Source: Halonatronum saccharophilum DSM 13868 (GTDB taxonomy: Bacteria; Bacillota; Halanaerobiia; Halobacteroidales; Halobacteroidaceae). From it: a stretch of DNA of 64,000 nucleotides. Below are positions 44,382-54,334 of the stretch, one piece after another. The notes under the pieces were generated by a model. The model saw only the letters and a program-made list of their open reading frames with translations, ran no database searches and had not been told where the DNA came from. The stretch covers positions 88,724 to 152,723 of the forward strand of contig NZ_KI912092.1 of assembly GCF_000517025.1 (NCBI RefSeq). The letters run 5' to 3'. A program made the translations under genes and the position numbers. Every line of letters begins with the position of its first letter. Within the stretch, counting starts at the first letter, position 1.

Positions 44382-44650
44382 CTTTATTCCTCCTTATTAA
44401 ATGAGCTATGAGCTTTGTGCAAATGGTTTTTATTACGGAAGGTCTTGGTTTTTAGACCTGTAGGGTGTGCCGTGTGCTAAAACCTTGAATTGAGCTGTAA
44501 GTCATTAGACATCAGCTAAAAACTTAAGTTCAAAATCACTAACTCTTAACTAAGATACATGACTTCTAATCTTTTGTCTGGATCTTGTCGGCTCTTATAA
44601 GTCTTCAGTCAGAGTCTAAGTTTTTAGTTTTGATCTTTAGCAAAAGATAA
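44382..44650. repeat. Degenerate dispersed-repeat region
   Basis: Several imperfect pieces of the intergenic repeat family: GAGCTGTAAGTCATTAGACA, the core CTTAAGTTCAAAATCA, CTTGTCGGCTCTTATAAGTC (compare 6419) and GTCTAAGTTTTTAG. There is no gene between the ABC-F start and the small gene at 45126; the remainder of this 845-bp gap holds terminators and a small transcription unit. Confidence 0.45.
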
Positions 44651-44651
44651 A

Positions 44652-44681
44652 AAAGCTACAGGCAATATTGCCTGTAGCTTT
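44652..44681. terminator. Symmetric hairpin terminator
   Basis: AAAGCTACAGGCAAT and ATTGCCTGTAGCTTT form an uninterrupted 30-bp palindrome with A/T runs on both sides. Between it and 44890 there are weak hairpins and no convincing gene. Confidence 0.7.
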
Positions 44682-44893
44682 GGTTAAACTACTCTGTCCT
44701 TAAAGAGATACAATCTCTACTATAAAATTTAGAAACTATATTCAAACAAAGAATTTACCCCTTGCTCAATATATATCTAAGTATAGTAAAACTCAAGAAA
44801 CTTAATCATAAATTCCCTTATCTTTTATCTATTTATGTAAAGATAAAGGATTAATAATAAGCTCCTAACAGAGATATCCCTTTAAAATATAAA

Positions 44894-44920
44894 ACCACAG
44901 GCTACTTCATAACCTGTGGT
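44894..44920 (-). terminator. Terminator of the 42-residue gene
   Basis: ACCACAGG (44894-44901) pairs with CCTGTGGT (44913-44920), followed on the minus strand by TTTATATTTT, 77 bp past the stop of the small gene. Confidence 0.75.
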
Positions 44921-44997
44921 AAGATTCATAATAGAATATATAACTAGACATAGACTTCCCTAAATATAGGCACAAACAAGACACCCATATATTAATT

Positions 44998-45126
44998 CTA
45001 TATATAGTCCTCTAAAATCTCCAGACAGGTCATGAAGTTATCTTCAATTAGATTATTTAAAGAAGCATTAATAACATTGCTTCTGATATTATTGATCTCT
45101 CTTGGATTAAATACTGCATTTATCAT
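44998..45126 (-). CDS. 42-residue protein with its own promoter and terminator
   Basis: ATG at 45126 with GGAAGGAAGGT nine bases upstream; stop TAG at 44998. Sequence begins MINAVFNPREINNIRSNVIN and ends LEILEDYI. It is soluble, acidic towards the C-terminus and likely helical. A promoter (45173-45201) and a terminator (44894-44920) frame it as an independent transcription unit. No family recognised. The strong expression signals make it a credible small gene. Confidence 0.6.
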   Translation of the reverse strand: MINAVFNPREINNIRSNVINASLNNLIEDNFMTCLEILEDYI

Positions 45127-45172
45127 CTTTTCATGACCTTCCTTCCATATATTTTTAGTAATTTCTGCTTAT

Positions 45173-45201
45173 AGTATATAGTGGTTATTTTTCTCTGTCA
45201 A
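45173..45201 (-). promoter_or_regulatory. Promoter of the 42-residue gene
   Basis: Minus strand: TTGACA (45201-45196), 17 bp, TATACT (45178-45173). The start codon of the small gene is about 40 nt downstream of the expected start point. Confidence 0.75.
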
Positions 45202-45226
45202 GGATTCTTTGAAATTAAGTGACATC

Positions 45227-46438
45227 TTACTCATAACTTAAAGCCTCTACCGGTTCTAACTTAGCTGCCTTGACAGCTGGATAGATTCCAAAGAACATCC
45301 CAATTACCAATGAAAAACTAAAAGCTATAATCACGGCAGGTGGTGAAATTATAAAGGGCCAATCACCAATCTTTGAAATAAGATAAGCTCCTCCATAACC
45401 TACTCCAACACCTAATATCCCTCCAATACCACTTAAGGCTAAAGATTCAATTAGAAATTGGACTAGGATATCCTTCTTTTTTGCACCTAAAGCCTTTCTA
45501 ATACCAATCTCTCTAGTTCTCTCTGTTACAGAAACTAGCATTATATTCATAATTCCAATTCCACCTACTACTAAAGAGATAGCTGCAATACCACCAAGCA
45601 TCAAACTCAATGATCTATTAATATCATTCATTGTATCTAAAATCTGATCTTGACTTGTTATTCTAACACTACTACTATCTCCAGCATACATCTCAAAAAA
45701 ATAATTAATCTGATTTACCGCCTCTGTTGCTTGATTAGAAGAATAAGTTTGAGCAATAAATCCATCAACCTCATTAGAATTTGCTATTCTATCAAGATAA
45801 GTAGTAATAGGAATATAGGCCTGATTATTAAAATCGCCCATCATTCCTCTCTCCCTATCTTCCATTATCCCAATTATTGTAAAGATAAAGGTACTATTAC
45901 TTTGATTAAATCTTACGGTTCTTCCTATAGAATTATCATCTTCAAATAACTCTTGGGCCAACTCCGCCCCTAGTACTATTACATTAGCCCTATCTTCAAT
46001 ATCTCTACTATTAATAAATCTACCTTCTTGGGGTTGATAAATATTAATATCCTGATAAACTCCTTCAGTCCCTACTAAGTTGGCCCTTATATTATTCTCA
46101 CCTTGAATAAAGAGACCTTGCCCTTGAGCATTAGCTATTATATTCTTAATAGCTGGGCTACTTTCTTGGATATAATCTCTCATCTCTAAGGTAAAAGAAA
46201 CATTAGCATCAGAACTTACTCTACCTCCCCAACCTCTAGTGAAACCCCTATTAATATTAATCAAATTAGATCCTAAATTAGATATCTGAGATATAATCTG
46301 CTGTTGAGATCCTGTCCCAATAGAAACGATTGTAATTACTGCACCTACTCCTATGATAATTCCTAACATCGAAAGAAAGGTTCTTAATTTATTTGCACTC
46401 AAGCCCCTAAGAGCTATATTTATCGTCTCAAAAAACAT
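45227..46438 (-). CDS. MacB-like ABC permease
   Basis: 403 residues: TM1 near residues 20-42 (LSMLGIIIGVGAVITIVSIG, the MacB/FtsX signature), a large extracytoplasmic domain (about 45-270), and three C-terminal spans (about 280-300, 330-355, 365-390) flanking REIGIRKALGAKKKDIL, the coupling segment. Works with the ATPase and HlyD-like adaptor just upstream to drive a mechanotransmission-type efflux or export pump. A 118-bp gap separates it from the ATPase gene. Confidence 0.92.
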   Translation of the reverse strand: MFFETINIALRGLSANKLRTFLSMLGIIIGVGAVITIVSIGTGSQQQIISQISNLGSNLININRGFTRGWGGRVSSDANVSFTLEMRDYIQESSPAIKNIIANAQGQGLFIQGENNIRANLVGTEGVYQDINIYQPQEGRFINSRDIEDRANVIVLGAELAQELFEDDNSIGRTVRFNQSNSTFIFTIIGIMEDRERGMMGDFNNQAYIPITTYLDRIANSNEVDGFIAQTYSSNQATEAVNQINYFFEMYAGDSSSVRITSQDQILDTMNDINRSLSLMLGGIAAISLVVGGIGIMNIMLVSVTERTREIGIRKALGAKKKDILVQFLIESLALSGIGGILGVGVGYGGAYLISKIGDWPFIISPPAVIIAFSFSLVIGMFFGIYPAVKAAKLEPVEALSYE

Positions 46439-46557
46439 TTACTTACCACCTCCAAATAATTCACTTGATAATTGATACAGAATACTTACTTAAGTGAATA
46501 AGAACCGACCATCATTATATAAGACCATATAGATATAAAATTATCAAACTCTACCCC

Positions 46558-47223
46558 TTATCCCTTAACCAACTCTCCATCTAAAAGTCGAATCGTCCTA
46601 TCTGCATGGTCGGCAATCTCGTCTGAGTGAGTAACTAAGACAATTGTATGACCTTGGTCGTTTAATTGATGAAACAACTCCATAATCTCATCCCCAGTCT
46701 TAGAATCGAGATTTCCCGTTGGCTCATCTGCTAGAATTAAAGAGGGATTATTAACCAAAGCTCTAGCAACAGCAACTCTCTGCTTTTGACCACCAGATAT
46801 CTCATTTGGATGATGATCAAGACGATGTCCTAAACCAACCTTAGTTAATACATCTGTTGCAATCTTTCTTCTTTTCTTTCTGCCTACCCCAGCATAAATT
46901 AAAGGTACCTCTACATTATGGAGTATAGATGTCTTAGCTAAAAGATTAAATTGTTGAAATACAAAACCTATCTTCTTATTACGAATTTCAGCAAGACCAT
47001 TGTCATCAAACCCACTGACATCCTTGCCATCTAAAAGATAACTCCCTGATGTAGGATGATCTAAGCAACCTAGAAGATGCATCATGGTAGATTTTCCGGA
47101 ACCACTTGGCCCCATTATTGCTACCATCTCACCATCATCAATCCTAAAAGAGACTCCTTTTAAAGCCTCAACCTCTATTAGTCCACTATTATAGACCTTT
47201 CTTAACTCATTTACCTCAAGCAT
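46558..47223 (-). CDS. MacB-like ABC ATPase
   Basis: 221 residues. Walker [10 protein letters not shown] (about 38-46), FQQFNLL Q-loop region, signature [14 protein letters not shown], Walker [13 protein letters not shown] and H-loop VTHSDE, as in LolD/MacB ATPases. It energises the permease encoded next. Its start codon touches the adaptor stop (47223), so translation is coupled. Confidence 0.94.
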   Translation of the reverse strand: MLEVNELRKVYNSGLIEVEALKGVSFRIDDGEMVAIMGPSGSGKSTMMHLLGCLDHPTSGSYLLDGKDVSGFDDNGLAEIRNKKIGFVFQQFNLLAKTSILHNVEVPLIYAGVGRKKRRKIATDVLTKVGLGHRLDHHPNEISGGQKQRVAVARALVNNPSLILADEPTGNLDSKTGDEIMELFHQLNDQGHTIVLVTHSDEIADHADRTIRLLDGELVKG

Positions 47224-48239
47224 TAAAACCTCATACCTCCTCTAGGGACTCTCCCTTCTACATTTTGAACCTCAATAGAATAGCTATAAGCATTAACTAA
47301 AATTTGATCTCCTTGATCTAACCCTTCTTCAACAACAATTCTCATCCCATTACTTATCCCAGTCTTAACATTGACTGGCTTCATCTTTCCATCAATTACT
47401 TTAACTACTTTCTCTTCTCTACCCTCTCTAAATATAGCTGTAATTGGAACCACTATCTTATTCTCAACCCTTTCAACAATTACCTCTGCCTCTGCAGAAA
47501 AATTTGGCCTAACTGCTTTAACCCCTTCTTCTATCAAAATAGTAACTGGTAAAGTAACCACCCCACTATTATTCTTTCCTACCTGTGAAATTTTAACAAC
47601 CTCCCCTTCCAATCTTCTAGATGATAACGAAGGTATATTAACTCTAGCCCGTTGGCCCAATTCTATCTCTCCACTTTGGCCCTCACCAACCTCAATCTCT
47701 AATTTAAATGCTCTATTATCTATTACCTCTAACAAGAGATTTCCTGATCTGATCTGCTCACCCTCCTCTACCTCTACCCTTGTCACTACACCAGAGAAGG
47801 GGGCCTTAATATCGGTCTCCCTTAAATCTCTTTGGGCAACTCTTAAATTCAATTCAGCCTCATCAATCTCAGATCTTAACCCATTAATTAAAGCCCTCTC
47901 ATAATTATTTTGAGCTTTAAAGTAATCTAATCTCTCTCTATCATTACTCATCCTAATCAATAAGTCATCTACTTCTACCCTATCTCCTTCTTTTACATTG
48001 ATCTCTTCTACTATATTATCATTGTTTAAAGAGAACTCTCTTACCCTAACCGGCTGGAGGTGACCACTACCTAAGATAACCCTCTCTAAATCTCCTCTCT
48101 CAACCTCCACTAAGTTACTGCTGCTAAGACTATTTGTAGAGGATAAATCCTCTCTCCTCGTCCTAGACCTATTCCAAATAAAAAGACTAGAACCTAAAAT
48201 TAATACTATTAATAAAGATATAACAACCCTCTTTCTCAC
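47223..48239 (-). CDS. HlyD/MacA-like periplasmic adaptor
   Basis: 338 residues. N-terminal anchor ([18 protein letters not shown]), then the split lipoyl domain ([21 protein letters not shown] and [21 protein letters not shown]) around a helical hairpin (about 100-140), a beta-barrel domain and a C-terminal membrane-proximal domain. It bridges the inner-membrane MacB-type pump to the TolC-type channel encoded upstream. Good support for a genuine outer membrane. Confidence 0.92.
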   Translation of the reverse strand: MRKRVVISLLIVLILGSSLFIWNRSRTRREDLSSTNSLSSSNLVEVERGDLERVILGSGHLQPVRVREFSLNNDNIVEEINVKEGDRVEVDDLLIRMSNDRERLDYFKAQNNYERALINGLRSEIDEAELNLRVAQRDLRETDIKAPFSGVVTRVEVEEGEQIRSGNLLLEVIDNRAFKLEIEVGEGQSGEIELGQRARVNIPSLSSRRLEGEVVKISQVGKNNSGVVTLPVTILIEEGVKAVRPNFSAEAEVIVERVENKIVVPITAIFREGREEKVVKVIDGKMKPVNVKTGISNGMRIVVEEGLDQGDQILVNAYSYSIEVQNVEGRVPRGGMRF

Positions 48240-48273
48240 CTTAATTCCTCCTCTTTGAAAATTCGATTTGTAC

Positions 48274-48298
48274 AGTAATAAAGTTTCGCGTTATTACT
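48274..48298. repeat. Dispersed-element hairpin abutting a stop codon
   Basis: AGTAATAAAGTTTCGCGTTATTACT, an AGTAATA/TATTACT hairpin of the same family as 8355, 9418 and 31980, without arms. It ends 2 bp from the stop codon of the TolC-like gene (48301). Confidence 0.6.
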
Positions 48299-48300
48299 CC

Positions 48301-49671
48301 CTAAAATAACCCCAAAGCCTCCAATAATCTTAACTTGCTTATTAGCAATCTATCCTCTGCTTCCTTAAAGCTTAAACGAGCTTCTTCTAAAGCCTTCCTT
48401 TTCTCTTCATAAGTAACTTCATTAATTAACCCTCTCTCCAGCCTCTGTCTTGCTGCCATCTCTTCTAGGTTGGCCCTGTCTAATCTAAGATCTCTCTGCT
48501 TTAAATTCATCTGACTTAATTCAATATCATTGATTAAAGTATCTAAATCTAATTCTAATCTTTCAATTATCTCCCTATAGTTTCGCTCCAACTCGTTAGA
48601 CTGTAACTCAAAATCTTCCTCTTCTAATTTCCTCTGACCACCATCAAAAATATTATAAGTGACATTAATTCTCGCACTCCAGTCATCTCTTAAAGAATCA
48701 TAGCTTCCATTTAAACTTACTCCTAAATTATTATTTACTTTACTCCACTGAAAATCATATTCTAAGAGTTTTTGACTATTCTTATTTCTAAAAAATTCAC
48801 TATTATTTTCCATTATGCTCTCTAATAAATTGCTTCTATCCTCTAAGTTAAAATCTAAACCTTCTAATAGCCCTTCCATCTCTTTAAAGGAATCTTTTCT
48901 AGCATCTAAAGATAACAATAACTCTCCTTCTATCCTAAGTTCGTTATAAAAGATTCTTCTTCTTTGTTCATAATTATTCTTTCGCTCTCTAAGGCTATAC
49001 TCTCCTTCCATTAACTGAATTCGAGCCGTTAAGATTTCTTCTTCTCCAGCCTCTCCTATTTTCTGCCGAGCTAAAGTCTTATCTAGGTTATCTCGGGCCA
49101 ACACTTCCTGTTCTCTATCTAATTCAACTCTCTTCTTTAAATATATCAGATCAAAATAACCCTCCAACCAATAGATTAACTTTCTACTTATTTCTTGATC
49201 TAAACTTCTCTTAGCCTCCTCTAACCTATACTCCAAAGTGATTAATCTCTTCTCTTCACCACTTGGAATTCTAGGATAAATATCTCGACTTAAATTAAAT
49301 TTAAAGCCTAACTCATTAGAAAGCCCTTCAAAGACATCCCTTTCTTCTATATAAACCTCTGGTCTTAACCTTAATCCTCCTAGATAAGATCTATCTCCGC
49401 CAAGGGATAAATTTAAATTAGCATCATCTGAACTATTAACCCCACTAGATCCACTTAGATCAACTTGCCAATTAAGATCTGCCTTTACCTTTTCTATATC
49501 TCGTTCTATCTTTTCAACCTCTTCTCTCGCTCTAATAATATCGCTATTTGTCTCTAATGCACCTTCAACAACCTGTTGAAAAGTTATCTCAGAGGCCCAA
49601 GATTTATTGGTAAAGAAGAGAAGGGATATCAAAACTAATAAAAGTAACCTACTCCCCTTAAAATTCATCAA
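48301..49671 (-). CDS. TolC-like outer-membrane efflux protein
   Basis: 456 residues. Signal peptide (LLLLVLISLLFFTNKSWA-S). The OEP-family body is two pseudo-repeats of long coiled helices (ITFQQVVEGALETNSDI at the start, EEILTARIQLMEGEYSLRER, RGLINEVTYEEKRKALEEAR) with short beta strands (LRPEVYIEERDVF, WSARINVTYNIFDGGQRK) for the barrel. It forms the exit channel for the adaptor and pump encoded next. It overlaps the second TolC-like gene by 14 bp. Confidence 0.85.
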   Translation of the reverse strand: MMNFKGSRLLLLVLISLLFFTNKSWASEITFQQVVEGALETNSDIIRAREEVEKIERDIEKVKADLNWQVDLSGSSGVNSSDDANLNLSLGGDRSYLGGLRLRPEVYIEERDVFEGLSNELGFKFNLSRDIYPRIPSGEEKRLITLEYRLEEAKRSLDQEISRKLIYWLEGYFDLIYLKKRVELDREQEVLARDNLDKTLARQKIGEAGEEEILTARIQLMEGEYSLRERKNNYEQRRRIFYNELRIEGELLLSLDARKDSFKEMEGLLEGLDFNLEDRSNLLESIMENNSEFFRNKNSQKLLEYDFQWSKVNNNLGVSLNGSYDSLRDDWSARINVTYNIFDGGQRKLEEEDFELQSNELERNYREIIERLELDLDTLINDIELSQMNLKQRDLRLDRANLEEMAARQRLERGLINEVTYEEKRKALEEARLSFKEAEDRLLISKLRLLEALGLF

Positions 49672-50731
49672 TTAACACCTCTACTTTCCATCCCATCTCC
49701 TCTTTGATCTCTAATTTACTTATATAATAATTAAGAACAGCTCTTTGATAGCTCTGTTTAGCTTGTAATACTTCTATCTGAGCCAACAGAAGGTCTTCTG
49801 TACTTCTTAGCCCCTTCTCTTCCTCTCTAAAGACTAAACTCTCTCTATCTCTAAGTTCTTTTAAATTACTTGCTGACATCTCTAGCTCCTTTACCCTTTC
49901 TATAAAATTATAGTATTCACCCTCTAAAGAGGCCCTCAAATCTCTTTCAAATACCTCTCTTTGCATTCTAGCAATCTCCAAGCTATTCTCTCGAATCTTT
50001 AGATCAAGTCTTGGCATATCCCTTAACTTAGCATCCTCAAACTCAATCTCCGATAACCTTAATCTATCACCTCTTAATTGTAAAAGAAGGTTATTATTCA
50101 AAGCCTCTTCCAAAAATTCATCCTTGCTTATCTCAAAGGTCTCTCCTACGCTTAAAAGATCTAATTTAATCTTACTTTCATCAAGATTAAGTGAGGTTTT
50201 AAAAATCCTCTCTCTTTCACGCAAATCCCTTTTAGCTCTATCTAAATTAAAGAGTACATTATTATAGGAATTTCTCCTACTTAACAGCTCCAGCTGATTC
50301 TTATACCCTCTATCAGCCTCTTGTTCATCCCTAGCTAATCTAAACTCTTCGATCTCAAATTGCATCTTCCTAACCTGAAGATCTAATTGAGCCAAATTAA
50401 GATCAGAATACTGACTTAAAATCTCCTTAATCAGACCTACCTCTTTCCTATAATAATTATCTTCAGCCTCAATAAAATTTAATCTCGCCTCCCAATCAAA
50501 AGAATCTGATTGACGCAAAAGATTATTACCCTGACTCTTCTCGTAATCGATCATAGCATTCTCTAACTCCAACCTAGCAATATGTACATCAATGCTATCC
50601 TCTAACATCAACTCTATTGCTTCTCTAACCTCTATACTCTGCTCAGCTCCAACCACAGCTACTCTACTAACAAGAATCAACACCGAAGAAATCACCAGCA
50701 TTTTAAAATTTAATTTAACCTTCACTTCCAA
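49658..50731 (-). CDS. Second, shorter TolC-like protein
   Basis: 357 residues, with signal peptide (MLVISSVLILVSRVAVVGA). The usual OEP opening EVREAIELMLEDSIDVHIARL is present, followed by long coiled-coil helices (about 75-330), but there is less barrel sequence than in its neighbour and it is about 100 residues shorter. It opens the five-gene efflux operon. It may be a reduced channel component, or an adaptor-like helper of the full-length channel. Confidence 0.75.
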   Translation of the reverse strand: MEVKVKLNFKMLVISSVLILVSRVAVVGAEQSIEVREAIELMLEDSIDVHIARLELENAMIDYEKSQGNNLLRQSDSFDWEARLNFIEAEDNYYRKEVGLIKEILSQYSDLNLAQLDLQVRKMQFEIEEFRLARDEQEADRGYKNQLELLSRRNSYNNVLFNLDRAKRDLRERERIFKTSLNLDESKIKLDLLSVGETFEISKDEFLEEALNNNLLLQLRGDRLRLSEIEFEDAKLRDMPRLDLKIRENSLEIARMQREVFERDLRASLEGEYYNFIERVKELEMSASNLKELRDRESLVFREEEKGLRSTEDLLLAQIEVLQAKQSYQRAVLNYYISKLEIKEEMGWKVEVLIDEF

Positions 50732-50910
50732 ACCTCCTTAGTTTTTACTACTTAATATTTTAACACACTAACTTAAAATTAGCCTTAAATAAAGATAAAA
50801 ATTAGATCAAAATCTAAATCACTGAAAACTTTAACTTCTTTAGCTGATAGCTGGTTGCACAAATTTCAATTATATTACTATTATACCAGATAAATTTATA
50901 ACACAAATTA

Positions 50911-50952
50911 TAAAGATCCAGTTAATGAATATATTCATTAACTGGATCTTTA
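50911..50952 (-). terminator. Perfect palindromic terminator after a chemoreceptor
   Basis: A 42-bp perfect palindrome (arms TAAAGATCCAGTTAATGAAT) 14 bp past the chemoreceptor stop at 50967. No long T-run follows on the minus strand, but A/T ends are built into the stem. 50732-50910 contains no gene. Confidence 0.7.
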
Positions 50953-50966
50953 CTTATGCTAAAACT

Positions 50967-52616
50967 TTATAACTTGAACTCTTTTACCAAATCTTGCAGC
51001 TTTTGCGCCATAGTTGCTAGCTCTTGTGATGATTTACTTATCTCATCAGACATACCTTTAATATCCTGTGAAGAACTTGCCACTCTATCACTACTTTGGG
51101 CCAAATCATTAGAAGCTCTAGCAGTCTGCTCAATTTGAGCTGAAGTCTCTTCTATAGACTCTTGAATTTCTTCAAAGACCTCTCCAGTTCTTTGTGCTAT
51201 CTCCTTACCCTCTACTGCTCTATCCTCAGCCTTTCTCACCGATTCGATACCCTTGGCAGAATTTTTCTGTGTCTCACTTACTAAATTGCCGATTTCATCA
51301 GTTGCCTTTGCTGTCTCTTCTGCTAATTCTCTAATCTCATCAGCTACTACTGCAAATCCTTTACCATGCTCTCCAGCCCTTGCTGCTTCTATTGCTGCAT
51401 TTAAAGCTAGCAAATTAGTCTGCTCTGCTATGCTGGTAATCAATTCGACTATCTTACCAATCTCCTTTGAGCTACTATCTAAATCATTAATAACTTCTAC
51501 CGTCTCCTTAACTGACTCATTAATAACCTCAATACTACTAATAGTTTCTCTAATATTCTGACTTCCTAAATCGACTTGAGAATTGGCCTCTTGAGAAAAG
51601 GAGGCTACCTCCTGGGAACTTGCCGATATCTGCTCAATCCCTGCTGACATATTCTCAATCAAAGCATTACTCTCCTCTATAGTTGCATTTCCTTCCTCTG
51701 CTGATGCAGATAATTCTTCACTATAAGCTGATAAATTCTCTATATTATTATTAAGGTTTTTAATTATATTTCTTTGATTGTCAATGGCCTTATTAAAATT
51801 AATAGCAAATTGACCCAATTCATCTCTACTCTTAACCTTTAATTTCTTACTCAAATCACCACTAGCTAAACTATTGACTCCTTTTAATATCCTTTTAAGC
51901 TCTTTGGTTAAATAGTCAGAAAATTTCAAAACTAATAAACTTGTAATAACAATTACTATAACAAAAGTTATAAAAATAGCTCTTAAGATCCTTCTTTGAT
52001 TTGAAATCATACCCTCACTAGCAGAACCTACATTTGATTCTATAAAAGTATAGTAACTTCCTGTACCTATATACCAATCCGTCCCTGGTATTTCTTTTAC
52101 ATAACTAAATTTAGTTTCCACTTCTCCAATCTCCGGGTTTAAGTATCCATAATCTACAAACCCTTGTCCCTCTTCTTCAATAGTCTTTGTAAACTCTCTT
52201 ATAATATATTTACCTTCTGGATCCTGTAGATCCCAACGATTTTGGCCCTGAATCTCTGGTTGTGGAGGTAATGCAATGGTATCTCCATCAAGGTTATATA
52301 TGAAGAAATATCCATCTTCATCAAACCAAGCATTATTGTTTATACTTATAATATATTCCTGTAAATCTTTTTCTGATAAATCCCCTTGCTTTTTTTGATA
52401 TAAATCCCCTATAGCATTTGCCATTGTTATCGTAAGGTGCTCTACTCTCAATTTGTCATTTTCTGTTAATACCCCTCTTATATCCTCAACACTTTTTTCT
52501 TCCAATACGTTAAATTGGTACCAAATAACACCAAAGAGCATCAATAATGAAACTAATACACTTCCACCAACCAAAAAAACAGTCTTAACTTTTATACTCA
52601 TATCTTTTATATTCAT
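50967..52616 (-). CDS. Methyl-accepting chemotaxis protein with single Cache domain
   Basis: About 549 residues from the ATG at 52616, preceded by GGAGGGTGGGG; an upstream ATG at 52640 lies before that site. TM1 (about 10-32), single Cache domain (about 60-185: [22 protein letters not shown], then FVDYGYLNP and [12 protein letters not shown], the sCache_2 pattern), TM2 (about 205-230), HAMP, and a signalling domain with [20 protein letters not shown]. Probably senses a small organic molecule in the periplasm. The C-terminal 270 residues are close to the receptors at 35688 and 52795. Confidence 0.93.
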   Translation of the reverse strand: MNIKDMSIKVKTVFLVGGSVLVSLLMLFGVIWYQFNVLEEKSVEDIRGVLTENDKLRVEHLTITMANAIGDLYQKKQGDLSEKDLQEYIISINNNAWFDEDGYFFIYNLDGDTIALPPQPEIQGQNRWDLQDPEGKYIIREFTKTIEEEGQGFVDYGYLNPEIGEVETKFSYVKEIPGTDWYIGTGSYYTFIESNVGSASEGMISNQRRILRAIFITFVIVIVITSLLVLKFSDYLTKELKRILKGVNSLASGDLSKKLKVKSRDELGQFAINFNKAIDNQRNIIKNLNNNIENLSAYSEELSASAEEGNATIEESNALIENMSAGIEQISASSQEVASFSQEANSQVDLGSQNIRETISSIEVINESVKETVEVINDLDSSSKEIGKIVELITSIAEQTNLLALNAAIEAARAGEHGKGFAVVADEIRELAEETAKATDEIGNLVSETQKNSAKGIESVRKAEDRAVEGKEIAQRTGEVFEEIQESIEETSAQIEQTARASNDLAQSSDRVASSSQDIKGMSDEISKSSQELATMAQKLQDLVKEFKL

Positions 52617-52740
52617 AACACCCCACCCTCCATATACCATAATTAAAAATAAAACTATATTATATTATTTCGACAAAAAATAATATAATCCTTCATTTGA
52701 TATTTTATCATTCCCTGTGCTTTATTGTATTTTCAATGAA

Positions 52741-52787
52741 AAAGATGGGCTTGAAAATCTTTTAAAAGATCCTCAAGCCCATCTTTT
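52741..52787 (-). terminator. Terminator after the third chemoreceptor
   Basis: AAGATGGGCTTGA pairs with TCAAGCCCATCTT around an 18-nt loop, 8 bp from the stop at 52795. A/T runs lie on both sides (TTTTTT on the plus strand, TTTTTC on the minus strand). Confidence 0.8.
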
Positions 52788-52794
52788 TTATTTA

Positions 52795-54162
52795 TTATAA
52801 TTTAAACTCATTAACTATCTTTTGTAATTTTTGTGCCAAACCTGCTAACTCTTGAGATGAACTACTTATCTCATCAGACATCCCTTTAATATCTTTAGAA
52901 GCACTAGCTACTTCATCACTATCTATAGCCAATTGATTAGAAGCCATAGAAGTCTGCTCAATTTGAGCTGAAGTCTCTTCGATAGACTCTTGAATCTCTT
53001 TAAATACCTGACCGGTTTTTCTAACAACCTCCTTACCTTCTTTTGCTCTTTCTTCTGCTTTCTTTACTGATCTGATCCCCTTTTCTGATCTGTTTTGAGT
53101 CTCTCTTACCAAGTTACCAATCTGATCTGTTGCCTTAGCAGTTTCTTCAGCCAACTCCCTAATCTCATCAGCGACAACAGCAAAACCCCTACCATGCTCA
53201 CCAGCTCTAGCTGCCTCAATTGCTGCATTCAAGGCCAATAAATTGGTTTGCTCAGCTATATTGGTAATTAATTCAACAATGGTTCCAATTTCTTTTGAAT
53301 TACTATCTAGCTTTTGAATTACTTCTACTGTCTCTTTAACAGCACTGTTAATAGCTTCAATACTATCAATAGTTTCCCTAATATTCTCACTACCTTGATC
53401 TACCTGAGAATTAGCCTCTTGGGAGAAGGAGGCAACCTCTTCAGAGCTTGCCGATATCTGCTGAATCCCTGCCGACATATCCTCAATCAAAGAATTACTC
53501 TCCTCTATCGTTGCATTTCCTTCCTGGGCAGATGCCGACAACTCTTCACTATAAGCTGATAATTCAGCAGTAACCCCTCTTACTTCACTAAGAACTTTTT
53601 TTAAGTTATACTCTGACTTCTTCACTTCAATCTCACTTCTCTCAGCTGAGGTAATTAACTCATTTGCTCCCTTAGCCATTAAATAAGCAATGAACGATGA
53701 AAACATAAAAGTTGCCAATACAGTAGTTAAAAGCATACCATTATAATTTGCTGTATAATCTCCTGTAAAAAGCTGATAACCGATTAAATTAAAGGCTATT
53801 GAAGATATAGAATATATTAGGGTTAATCTAGCACTGTAATATATTGTAGCGACAATTAATCCCATAAATAAAGCAAAGGGAACCCCTTGATTATATTCAC
53901 CTAAAAAAGCCATTAAAAAAGCCATTAAAAAAGAAAATCCTATAGTATAAAGATACTTGCTTAAATAAAAATATTTCCTTCCTGATAAAAACCTTATTAA
54001 AAAGAAGAATATAGAACTTACTAACATTATGGAACTAGTAGCAAATCCCAATTCGGTAATAAAGTAAAAGAATAAAAAGAAGAATAGATTTATTCCTGCT
54101 AAAAACAAATTTAAAACCTTATTAACTTTGATTTCATGTTTTAAAACAGCTGTACTCTGCAT
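52795..54162 (-). CDS. Methyl-accepting chemotaxis protein with multi-span membrane sensor
   Basis: 455 residues. The N-terminal 165 residues form about six closely spaced membrane spans ([51 protein letters not shown] and later ones) with almost no periplasmic loop, in place of a Cache domain and HAMP. The cytoplasmic part is a standard signalling domain ([35 protein letters not shown]). It likely senses something in or through the membrane, such as energy state or a lipophilic ligand. ATG preceded by GGGGGGA. Confidence 0.92.
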   Translation of the reverse strand: MQSTAVLKHEIKVNKVLNLFLAGINLFFFLFFYFITELGFATSSIMLVSSIFFFLIRFLSGRKYFYLSKYLYTIGFSFLMAFLMAFLGEYNQGVPFALFMGLIVATIYYSARLTLIYSISSIAFNLIGYQLFTGDYTANYNGMLLTTVLATFMFSSFIAYLMAKGANELITSAERSEIEVKKSEYNLKKVLSEVRGVTAELSAYSEELSASAQEGNATIEESNSLIEDMSAGIQQISASSEEVASFSQEANSQVDQGSENIRETIDSIEAINSAVKETVEVIQKLDSNSKEIGTIVELITNIAEQTNLLALNAAIEAARAGEHGRGFAVVADEIRELAEETAKATDQIGNLVRETQNRSEKGIRSVKKAEERAKEGKEVVRKTGQVFKEIQESIEETSAQIEQTSMASNQLAIDSDEVASASKDIKGMSDEISSSSQELAGLAQKLQKIVNEFKL

Positions 54163-54298
54163 TAAATCCCCCCTTGATTTTAGCTGCCTAATTATAAAAT
54201 ATTCTATATTGAAACAACTTAAAGTTCTAATTAATATTATTCAACAAATTAATGTATTTTCCTGCAAAATAATATATAATTGTTGACTTTATATCATA

Positions 54299-54333
54299 AA
54301 AAAGCAACTACCGGAATTCGATAGTTGCTTTTT
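54299..54333 (-). terminator. Terminator after the broken globin chemoreceptor
   Basis: AAAAAGCAACTA (54299-54310) pairs with TAGTTGCTTTTT (54322-54333), directly after the outermost stop codon at 54335. This supports 54335 as the natural end of that gene. Confidence 0.8.
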
Positions 54334-54334
54334 A

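Noticed and set aside
44720-44870. Second small gene next to the 42-codon gene
   Set aside because: A frame starting MIKFLEFYYT stops after 10 codons; the continuation after the stop is not supported by any other signal.
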